NCBI GenBank assembly: GCA_024645045.1
Contig: JAHEGO010000068.1
Location: 1-64,000 of the forward strand
Length of the DNA stretch: 64,000 bases
Direction of reading: 5' to 3'
Source: Sphingobacteriaceae bacterium
Lineage (GTDB): Bacteria > Bacteroidota > Bacteroidia > Sphingobacteriales > Sphingobacteriaceae
Made by a program: the position numbers and the translations under genes. Of this stretch, positions 53,411-60,778 are shown in pieces (position 1 is the first letter of the stretch; each line of letters opens with the position of its first letter). A model generated the notes under the pieces. The model saw only the letters and a program-made list of their open reading frames with translations, was not told where the DNA came from and did not search any database.

Positions 53411-54682
53411 ATGATGAAAAGAACATTATTAATTTTAGCAATGTGTATTGTTAATTATGCATTTGCGCAGCAATCTGGTAATATCATATTCTCTGGAGCT
53501 ACTATACACGTTGGGAATGGAGAGGTTATTGAAAATGGCATTTTACATATTAAAAATGGAAAAATAATTGCTATTCAAAATAATCAGCAAGCATATACTA
53601 ATGATAAAACTGCTTACTTAATAGATGTAAAGGGTAAAGAAATATATCCAGGTTTAATTGCACCCTCTACTAGGTTAGGATTGGAAGAAGTGGAAGCTGT
53701 TCGTGCTACCTTAGATTATCGAGAAGTAGGAGAGTTAAATCCAAACATTAGGTCATTAATTTCTTACAACACAGATTCTAAATTAATTCCAACTGTTAGA
53801 AGTAATGGTGTGCTTACTGCTATGTCGGTGCCCGAGGGTGGAGTAATAACTGGTACAAGCTCATTAATGAAATTAGCTGGATGGAATTGGGAAGATGCGG
53901 TTTATAAAGCAGATTTAGGAATTCATTTAAATTGGCCAAGTATGCGTATATACAGTGCTTCCTGGGCGCCATCTGCAGATGAACAAAGAGAAAATACAGC
54001 AAAAAATTATAAAGCAATCATCAACTTTTTTAAAGAAGCAAAAGCATATGCTGAATTAAAAAATACCAAAACTGTTAATTTGAAATATGAAGCTATGAGC
54101 GCTTTATTTACAGGTGATAAAAAATTATTTATAGCTGCTGATTTCTCCAAAGACATTATTTCTGCTGTAAATTTTGCAAAAGAATTTGGTATCACGCCAG
54201 TAATTGTTGGAGGAAGAGACGCACACTTAATTACATCATTCTTAAAAGAAAATAATATTTCTATAATCTTAGAAAAGGCACATGCACTTCCTGCTAGAGA
54301 TGATGAAGATGTAGATTTACCATATAAAAAGGCAGCTATTCTATATCAAGCAGGTATTAATTATTGTATTGCAATAGAAGGAAGTTGGCAACAAAGAAAT
54401 TTAGCCTTTGAAGCTGGAACTACTGCTGCATATGGTGTTCCAAGGGAAATGGCTTTACGTTCAGTTAGTTTATCTGCAGCAGAAATTTTAGGAGTTGAAA
54501 ATACTTTAGGAAGTTTAACTGCTGGGAAAGATGCAACCTTTGTAATTTCTTCTGGAGATCTTTTAGATATGAAATATTCTAAAGTAGAAAGCGCATGGAT
54601 ACAGGGTGTAGAAATTAATCTAAGAAATAACCAAGACGAACTCAATGAAAAATATTTAAAGAAATATGGTATTTCAAAATAA
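53411..54682 (+). CDS. Secreted amidohydrolase-like protein lacking the metal-binding HxH motif
   Basis: 423 residues from the ATG at 53411 (53414 is an alternative); the frame extends to 53345 inside the upstream gene, but the signal peptide (MKRTLLILAMCIVNYAFAQQ) fixes the start region. The fold matches the N-terminal half of the preceding protein. At the HxH position it has Ser86-Thr-Arg88 (GLIAPSTRLGL), and the usual catalytic Asp segment reads AIEGSWQQRN instead. Probably a non-catalytic partner of the upstream protein; this is inference. Ends at a strong bidirectional hairpin. Confidence 0.88.
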   Translation: MMKRTLLILAMCIVNYAFAQQSGNIIFSGATIHVGNGEVIENGILHIKNGKIIAIQNNQQAYTNDKTAYLIDVKGKEIYPGLIAPSTRLGLEEVEAVRATLDYREVGELNPNIRSLISYNTDSKLIPTVRSNGVLTAMSVPEGGVITGTSSLMKLAGWNWEDAVYKADLGIHLNWPSMRIYSASWAPSADEQRENTAKNYKAIINFFKEAKAYAELKNTKTVNLKYEAMSALFTGDKKLFIAADFSKDIISAVNFAKEFGITPVIVGGRDAHLITSFLKENNISIILEKAHALPARDDEDVDLPYKKAAILYQAGINYCIAIEGSWQQRNLAFEAGTTAAYGVPREMALRSVSLSAAEILGVENTLGSLTAGKDATFVISSGDLLDMKYSKVESAWIQGVEINLRNNQDELNEKYLKKYGISK

Positions 54683-54711
54683 AAAAGGCCTCCAAAATGG
54701 AGGCCTTTTTT
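54681..54711 (+). terminator. Bidirectional terminator between amidohydrolase and Omp28 lipoprotein genes
   Basis: GGCCTCCA (54687-54694) pairs with TGGAGGCC (54698-54705) around AAA, flanked by A6 upstream and T6 downstream, so it can end transcription from both sides. The minus-strand Omp28 gene stops at 54710, within the T run. Confidence 0.93.
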
Positions 54712-55567
54712 ATTCTATCAATTTTATTTCTTCAACTTGTAAAATTTCTTTAGTTAAATTGTTTTGTACAAATGCAACAATATAACAATGTTTCTGATTG
54801 TATTTTGAACTTATTGTTGTATTAAATGACTTAGAAATTACTTGGCCAACAGATTTAATTGAGCCGCTCAAACGATCTCCCCATGTGCCATTTAGACTTT
54901 TCCTTAACACATGCCTATGTGCAAAATTTGGAATGTCTTCAGGAATATGTCCATACCATTTTTGCCAATTGATCACACTGTCTTCTACTAAATAAACTAC
55001 TAATTGTTGATTGATATTTCCTTTTGTTAAATACTCGACTTCTACATCAAGACTTAAACTTCTGTTTAATGTATCGTAATTTTTAGATAAATTTAAATTT
55101 ACAGCAGCTTCTTTATTTAGTTCCATTGCAACACTAGATGCCCACTCTGTATAATTTAAAAGTCTATTAGAATAAATACTGTAGTCGCCATCTTTTGCTT
55201 GTCTATTAACCATTCCTTTTGGCAAGCCTGCTGTTTCAATAGAGAAAAATTGATCTAATTCATCGCCAACTGGTGTTTTAAAATTATAGCTGAACTTACC
55301 CGATTTGTTGGTATCTGCAAAGAAACTACAATGAGTAGCTACAACTATTACACGTCCTTTGTAAATAGAGTCTAATTTTGCTGCTTCTAAACCTCCATTT
55401 GGACAATTTCCACATTCGTGTCCTGTGAAATCTTCTAATAAAATTTTACGGCCACCTTCTGTAACATTTACATCTTCGGTATATGGTCCAGTAATTTCAT
55501 CGCAAGCTGAAATTGCAATAACGACAAGAAAGGAGTAGAAGAATAATATAATATTTTTCATTTTCAT
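54710..55567 (-). CDS. Omp28-related lipoprotein
   Basis: 285 residues. Lipoprotein signal with lipobox ISAC (Cys22). The thioredoxin-like part carries LLEDFTGHECGNCPNGG with a CGNC motif (C52, C55), a hallmark of Omp28-related outer-membrane proteins. Residues 90-285 are beta-rich with a VVATHCSFF segment and an Asp/Lys-rich end. A redox or structural role is unproven. Last gene of TlpA-DUF6029-Omp28, 4 nt after the DUF6029-like gene. Confidence 0.9.
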   Translation of the reverse strand: MKMKNIILFFYSFLVVIAISACDEITGPYTEDVNVTEGGRKILLEDFTGHECGNCPNGGLEAAKLDSIYKGRVIVVATHCSFFADTNKSGKFSYNFKTPVGDELDQFFSIETAGLPKGMVNRQAKDGDYSIYSNRLLNYTEWASSVAMELNKEAAVNLNLSKNYDTLNRSLSLDVEVEYLTKGNINQQLVVYLVEDSVINWQKWYGHIPEDIPNFAHRHVLRKSLNGTWGDRLSGSIKSVGQVISKSFNTTISSKYNQKHCYIVAFVQNNLTKEILQVEEIKLIE

Positions 55568-55571
55568 AAAA

Positions 55572-57221
55572 TTAAAAAGTACTACTAATTGATAAAGATA
55601 AACCGTATGATGCAGGAATTAACCTACAAACGCCACCTACACATAAATAACCTTCGCGTTGTTTACCATAACCTAGTATAAACCTTGTTGCATTTTTTGT
55701 GTAACCAAAACTTCCACTAAAATAGTGCGCACGTTTTTCTTCTTTTGCATTTCCATAATTATATTGATCTAATGCAGCAAAGAACCAATGGGGTGAAACT
55801 GTATATTCTGCGAGCGCTACAGCCCAATCACCAAAATCTTGTTTTGTTCTTAAACTTTGTAATTCGGCGCGAAATGTATTTTTACTACTGATTTTATATT
55901 GCGTTTCAAATACAGCAATATGTGCATATACAGTTCCGTAGCCAGAAACGTTTTGTACTTTATCCTTATTGAATACTTGATACATATAAGTATATGTAGT
56001 TTTTAATTTAGGACTTAATTTTTTGACAACTTCTAGGTTAAGATCTCTATACAATAATGTTTTTCCTTTAGACCAAAAATTTGCAGAGTATCCTTGCTCA
56101 TTACCAGTTTGAGTAGTATCTAGATTTGTTGCATTTGAAAAATTGAATGTAACCAAAGTGCCGTATTTACCTCCTAATTTAGAGCCTTTTTTGAAATTAT
56201 AAGATACTTCAAATTGTTCGCCTAATTCTCCTAAAGGCTGTGTAGCATATGGATAAAACGCTGGAAGTGCATAAGTATGTTGTTTACTTATTGCAGGTAA
56301 AAAACTTAAAGTTAAATTATTTACATCTGCATTTCTGTCAGATCTAAAATCCATGTTATCTACTCTTTTTGCAGAAGCAGATAAACTAAAACCCTTTACA
56401 GAATAATTAGCACTTAAAAAAAGTGCTTCTCCTTTTTTGTAAATAAAACCATTGGTTAAACTCGGGTCATTAATTTTGTTTGCATATTCTGTGTAAAAAT
56501 TAAATTTATCAGAAATGAAATTGAATCTTCCTGAAAAGGCAGCAACATTTTCAGGTAATATTCTTATAGGGTCGTTATCTGCTTGATATTTACCAACCAT
56601 ACTTCCTCCTAAGATATAAGTATAACGTGCATTTGCTGGATTAAACTCTGGCAAAAAGTTACTAAAAATTTCATTCAAATTAAATTCAGCATCTAATCCT
56701 CTTACAATTCCCTCTCCTTTTGTAAAGTAAAACCGCTGTTTACCAACTATACCTTTTAGGTATACTCCGTTGGTTGGTTTATATTTTACCCTAATTCCAT
56801 CCATTGCATTATCTATTCCTAAGCCACGTTCTTCATAACTTCTGAAAATTAATCCTGAACCAAATTGCTCGTAAAAATTACCAATGGTAAATTCTAAGTC
56901 ATCGTTTGTATACGTTGCATAACGGTAAGTTATATCACTACCATTATACCTTGGATCAAACCCTAATAAGGATTTCTCATAAGACTCATAGCGTATACCC
57001 GCTTTGAAATTCCCTTTTATGAAATTTAAGTTTGCAAAACTATTCATGCGTATTTTTTCGTTGACAGCTTTAGCACCAATAGTAGAGTCTACTAAATAGT
57101 TTTGCGCCATCATTTGAAAATTACCATGAATTTCTCCCGTACTAAATTTATTGTTTTCTTGTGCAGTTATTTTATTATTAACTAATAGAATGAATGCTAG
57201 CACATAAAATATTTTTTTCAT
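55572..57221 (-). CDS. DUF6029-like outer-membrane beta-barrel protein
   Basis: 549 residues with signal peptide (MKKIFYVLAFILLVNNKITAQ). Alternating hydrophobic and aromatic strands throughout (GNFKAGIRYESYEK, LEFTIGNFYEQFGSGLIFRSYEERG, YTEYANKINDP) and a C-terminal Phe (LSISSTF) fit an outer-membrane barrel. A CVGGVC cysteine pair lies at about 527-532. The call to DUF6029 is from memory of this family's placement beside TlpA and Omp28 genes. Ligand unknown. It starts 5 nt after tlpA. Confidence 0.82.
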   Translation of the reverse strand: MKKIFYVLAFILLVNNKITAQENNKFSTGEIHGNFQMMAQNYLVDSTIGAKAVNEKIRMNSFANLNFIKGNFKAGIRYESYEKSLLGFDPRYNGSDITYRYATYTNDDLEFTIGNFYEQFGSGLIFRSYEERGLGIDNAMDGIRVKYKPTNGVYLKGIVGKQRFYFTKGEGIVRGLDAEFNLNEIFSNFLPEFNPANARYTYILGGSMVGKYQADNDPIRILPENVAAFSGRFNFISDKFNFYTEYANKINDPSLTNGFIYKKGEALFLSANYSVKGFSLSASAKRVDNMDFRSDRNADVNNLTLSFLPAISKQHTYALPAFYPYATQPLGELGEQFEVSYNFKKGSKLGGKYGTLVTFNFSNATNLDTTQTGNEQGYSANFWSKGKTLLYRDLNLEVVKKLSPKLKTTYTYMYQVFNKDKVQNVSGYGTVYAHIAVFETQYKISSKNTFRAELQSLRTKQDFGDWAVALAEYTVSPHWFFAALDQYNYGNAKEEKRAHYFSGSFGYTKNATRFILGYGKQREGYLCVGGVCRLIPASYGLSLSISSTF

Positions 57222-57226
57222 ATTAT

Positions 57227-57736
57227 TTATTTTACAGCATTGGCTTTAATGCTTTCTAATAATTTTTCATATAATTCGTTTTCATCACCTGGTGCATAAC
57301 CCGCGTGTTGAAATATAATTTCCCCTTTACCATTAATTAAAAAAGTATGGGGAATATCTCCGACATTCATTGCACGTTTTAAATCTGCATTTGGATCTAA
57401 TAATATTTGATACTCCCATCCACGTGCATTTACAAATGGTTTAACCCTTGCAGAGTTTCTCGCATCGTCGATTGAAACAGCATAAATTTTTACTCCAGTT
57501 GTTTTTTGCCAATCTTCATAAAGATCTGAGATAGCTGTTAATTCTTGTACACAGGGCTTGCACCAAGTAGCCCAGAAATCAATTATGATTGGTTGTCCAT
57601 TATTATTAATGTTCGCTGTATTGAATGTTGCGCCATCAATTGTTTTTACATTAACTGCAGGTAATTTGTCTTGTGCGTTTACACATAATACACTAAAGAT
57701 AAATAATAAGATAAGAGTTATTTTATTTGCTTTCAT
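57227..57736 (-). CDS. TlpA-like thioredoxin-family thiol-disulfide oxidoreductase
   Basis: 169 residues with a signal peptide (MKANKITLILLFIFSVLCVNAQ). Thioredoxin fold with the active site FWATWCKPCVQEL (C59, C62), GDIPHTFLINGKGEIIF and HAGYAPGDENELYEKL. Reduces disulfides in the periplasm. First gene of the TlpA-DUF6029-Omp28 unit; the Omp28-T9SS gene upstream is separated by a terminator. Confidence 0.95.
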   Translation of the reverse strand: MKANKITLILLFIFSVLCVNAQDKLPAVNVKTIDGATFNTANINNNGQPIIIDFWATWCKPCVQELTAISDLYEDWQKTTGVKIYAVSIDDARNSARVKPFVNARGWEYQILLDPNADLKRAMNVGDIPHTFLINGKGEIIFQHAGYAPGDENELYEKLLESIKANAVK

Positions 57737-57783
57737 TGTTTTGTTTTTTGCTAATTTAATGAAATATCAGCTTATTAAAATAA

Positions 57784-57816
57784 AAAAACAGCCAGTATAT
57801 TATTACTGGCTGTTTT
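57784..57816 (-). terminator. Terminator after the Omp28-T9SS gene (minus strand)
   Basis: AACAGCCAGTA / TACTGGCTGTT, 11 bp, with a TATTAT loop. On the minus strand it is followed by TTTTTTTATT. It separates the Omp28-T9SS gene from tlpA, although read-through remains possible. Confidence 0.9.
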
Positions 57817-57837
57817 TTTATATTGAGTTGAAAAGAA

Positions 57838-59895
57838 TTATCTGTTCAAAACTACTTTAGCAGCTACTGATTCAGAGCCTACTTTAATTACTGCTTGGTA
57901 AATACCATTTGCAATAGATGCATCAGCATTCCAAGTAAAGAATTTAGAACCACCGTTAACAGAACCATTTTCAGTAGCATAAATTTTTCTTCCCATAAGG
58001 TCGAAAATTTCTAATGAAATGTCGTTTGCTAAAATTGGCATTTTAACTTCAAAGTTGGTTGTTCCATTTGATGGATTAGGGAAAGTGCTTACAGCAAAAG
58101 TGTTTGCTTTTTGAGTACTAACAGCCATTGTATTGAAGCTTTTGTAGTTAGCATTTAAAATTTCACCTGTAGCAGCGCTAGATACCCACGCAATGATTAC
58201 CATTCTATCTTTATTCTCGCCAGCTTTTAATTGGTATGAAGCAGAATAAGTATGTGTAGTGTTTACTAATAATGTTTCTGGTAAACTACCAAATGCACCA
58301 TCAAAACCACCTAAGATATCACGACTAACATGGTTGTAAACCATTTCAGCTGCAGGAACTGGATTTGCTTTCGATTCAAATCCTCCCATTGCACCATTAG
58401 CTCCACCTGAATAAGCATTTGCTTGATTCCAATCTGTTGTTGTACCTGTTACATGATCTTCAGTTACAACTACATTAAATCTGTAGTCACCGATTAAATC
58501 TGTAGCCATTTTACTAGACACTGAAATATCGTAAGAGTTTGATGTAGCATTCCAAGTTGCATCAACATCCACATCACATGGAGTAAAACCATTGATGTTT
58601 GCAGTGTAACGATCAAAGAATTCTGAAGGATCAGCTTCTCCACCTTTACGATCTACTAAACCACTTGGGTATCCTGAAATTAACGCAGCAATACCTGCGT
58701 CATAAGCATCAACTGTCATTGGATCAGAATTGTGAACAGCAATAGTTAATGCAGTTGTAGGGTATGTTTTGTGGATAGAATCCATATACACCGCACCTCT
58801 TGGACACCACTGACACCATGTACCAGTACCTTCTTCAAATACTACACGTTTTGTAGGTTGGAATGCAAGTGCTGAAATTGTTTGAGATAAAGTATCGTTT
58901 GCATGATTAGCATCACCAGTTGCTTCAACCCAAACTTTTACAGGCCATGCACCAGCAGTAGGAATTGTAAATGGAACATTGTGAGTGAAATCATAAGTAG
59001 TATTAGCAGCAATATTTAAACCTGTAATGGTATTAGTTTTTGTCAAACCGTTTGCTAAATATTTAACTGTTAAACTTGTGATAGGAGCTGTACCAACATT
59101 TAATACTGTTCCAGTAATGTTAACGTTTGCACCAGCACCACCAAAGTTGCTGAAAGTTAATGCTGACAATTCTACATCATTTGCAGGTTGAACACCTGGA
59201 ATGAATTTGTAGTAGATGTTATCTTCATAAGTGTCTGCATTACCACCATTAGTAACCAATGATGGAGTATTAGGAGCACCAGCAACTGTGTAAGCAGTTG
59301 AACCATTAATTTGAATACCTAAAGTTAAAGTTAATGGAGTTAAATAAGTTCTTTGATCAACAATGTAAATATTGTTGGTTGTTTCTTCCAAAACAATTCC
59401 CCAATAAGTCCAGTTTGAACCAGTAGAACCTGGAGCAGAATAAGAAGCAAATTGAATCCATTGTTGACGATTAGGATAGTCGCCAAAAATTTTAGTTCTA
59501 ATTACATCATTCGCGCCAGATCCAGCTAAACCCCATACCATGATAGAGTTGTTTGGGATACTAGCACTTGGTAATGCAGCATTAGTAGCTGTTGGAGGTG
59601 TAACAGCACTTGTAGTAAATGTTAAAACTCCAGAAGTTGAAACTTTAAATTCTGTTACCGGATTTCCGTTAAATAAGAATGTAAAGTCACCTGGTAAAAA
59701 TACAGTTGAAGACCAAGCTGGATTTGCATTGGTAGCCGCAATATTAGTATATCCAGTTGTTCCAGGTTGTTCAACATCTTGGTTGATATTTCCTGGGTTT
59801 TGATTTGCCGTTAAGTATGGCAAATAATAATATTGTGCGTCTGCAACTAATGCAAACAACACAAAAAACAATAGCGTAGATAGTTTTTTCATCAA
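57838..59895 (-). CDS. Omp28-related secreted protein with T9SS sorting domain
   Basis: 685 residues with a signal peptide (MMKKLSTLLFFVLFALVADAQ). An N-terminal beta-rich domain (about 25-215), a CARDB-like domain (about 235-340), then an Omp28 thioredoxin-like region with EEGTGTWCQWCPRGA (CQWC at 361-364), and a type A T9SS sorting domain at about 600-685 (FPNPSNGTT, EIFDLMGRKIY). Exported by T9SS. The CxxC pair suggests a thiol function, not proven. Divergent from the small T9SS cargo gene at 60039. Confidence 0.92.
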   Translation of the reverse strand: MMKKLSTLLFFVLFALVADAQYYYLPYLTANQNPGNINQDVEQPGTTGYTNIAATNANPAWSSTVFLPGDFTFLFNGNPVTEFKVSTSGVLTFTTSAVTPPTATNAALPSASIPNNSIMVWGLAGSGANDVIRTKIFGDYPNRQQWIQFASYSAPGSTGSNWTYWGIVLEETTNNIYIVDQRTYLTPLTLTLGIQINGSTAYTVAGAPNTPSLVTNGGNADTYEDNIYYKFIPGVQPANDVELSALTFSNFGGAGANVNITGTVLNVGTAPITSLTVKYLANGLTKTNTITGLNIAANTTYDFTHNVPFTIPTAGAWPVKVWVEATGDANHANDTLSQTISALAFQPTKRVVFEEGTGTWCQWCPRGAVYMDSIHKTYPTTALTIAVHNSDPMTVDAYDAGIAALISGYPSGLVDRKGGEADPSEFFDRYTANINGFTPCDVDVDATWNATSNSYDISVSSKMATDLIGDYRFNVVVTEDHVTGTTTDWNQANAYSGGANGAMGGFESKANPVPAAEMVYNHVSRDILGGFDGAFGSLPETLLVNTTHTYSASYQLKAGENKDRMVIIAWVSSAATGEILNANYKSFNTMAVSTQKANTFAVSTFPNPSNGTTNFEVKMPILANDISLEIFDLMGRKIYATENGSVNGGSKFFTWNADASIANGIYQAVIKVGSESVAAKVVLNR

Positions 59896-60008
59896 TTTTT
59901 TGATTTTATATTGTAAGTTAATGTGGTTTAAAAGCTAAATTAGGAGCTAATAAAGTACCATATTAATGCATTTTTGCTAATTAAGCAAATAAATAGTGTG
60001 AAAAACCT

Positions 60009-60016
60009 TATTTTTG
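60009..60016 (+). promoter_or_regulatory. -7 promoter element for the small T9SS cargo gene
   Basis: TATTTTTG fits TAnnTTTG, 22 nt before the ATG at 60039. No clear -33 partner was found. Confidence 0.45.
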
Positions 60017-60038
60017 AAAGATAAACAACCATTTTAAT

Positions 60039-60734
60039 ATGAAAAAAGCATTTTCGCTCTTACTTTTAACCTTTTTATTTCAATTCTCATTTGCACAGAA
60101 TTTAACATTTGTGCATCCAGAAGCTACCATTAACGGAAACGACACAGACCTTGTTTTCTTAAAGTTGCATGTGAAAAATATTGGATCGGTTTCGCAAACT
60201 GTTTATGCAAAGAGAAAAATTCAAACATTAGTAACGGGGCAACAATCGTATTTTTGTTTTGGTGCTACTTGTTATCCGCCATCAGTTAATAAATCGTCTG
60301 ATAAAGTAACCTTAGCTCCGGGTGCTGAAGATTCTACTTTAAAAACTTATTGCAATCCAAGAGGACATGCAGGTACTACGATTGTAAATTACTGTGTAAT
60401 CACTGAAAATAATTCAGACTCTGTATGCATCACTTTAACATATAATCAACTGGCAACAGGCGTGATCTATAATAGCAATAAATTATTTGTAAATGCATTT
60501 CCGAATCCAGCTACAAACGATGTTACTTTGTTATATAACACAGAAAAAAATTATTTGAGTAAAGAGCTTGTAATAGCTGATTTAACTGGGAAAATTATAG
60601 ATGTGTTGACTATTGAAGCAGCGGAAGGTATTGCTAATGTTTCAACATTGGCTTATCCAAATGGAGTGTATGTTTGCAGATTAATGGCTGATGGCGCACC
60701 CATTGCTTATACTAAATTAGTCATTCAAAAATAA
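60039..60734 (+). CDS. Small cysteine-containing T9SS cargo protein
   Basis: 231 residues with a signal peptide (MKKAFSLLLLTFLFQFSFAQ). The mature N-terminal domain (about 25-145) is beta-rich with five cysteines, including CFGATC near 73-78, YCNPRG and YCVITENNSDSVC. A type A T9SS sorting domain follows from about 152 (NAFPNPATN, ELVIADLTGKIID, YPNGVYVCRL). Not matched to a named family; the cysteines are likely disulfide-bonded or handled by the neighbouring thiol proteins. Confidence 0.85.
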   Translation: MKKAFSLLLLTFLFQFSFAQNLTFVHPEATINGNDTDLVFLKLHVKNIGSVSQTVYAKRKIQTLVTGQQSYFCFGATCYPPSVNKSSDKVTLAPGAEDSTLKTYCNPRGHAGTTIVNYCVITENNSDSVCITLTYNQLATGVIYNSNKLFVNAFPNPATNDVTLLYNTEKNYLSKELVIADLTGKIIDVLTIEAAEGIANVSTLAYPNGVYVCRLMADGAPIAYTKLVIQK

Positions 60735-60747
60735 TATCATAGGATAT

Positions 60748-60778
60748 AAAAAAGCCCTCTAATTAGAGGGCTTTTTTT
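60748..60778 (+). terminator. Bidirectional terminator between T9SS cargo gene and tex
   Basis: A perfect palindrome AGCCCTCTAATTAGAGGGCT (60753-60772) with flanking A and T runs on both sides, so it can stop transcription from both convergent genes. Confidence 0.94.
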
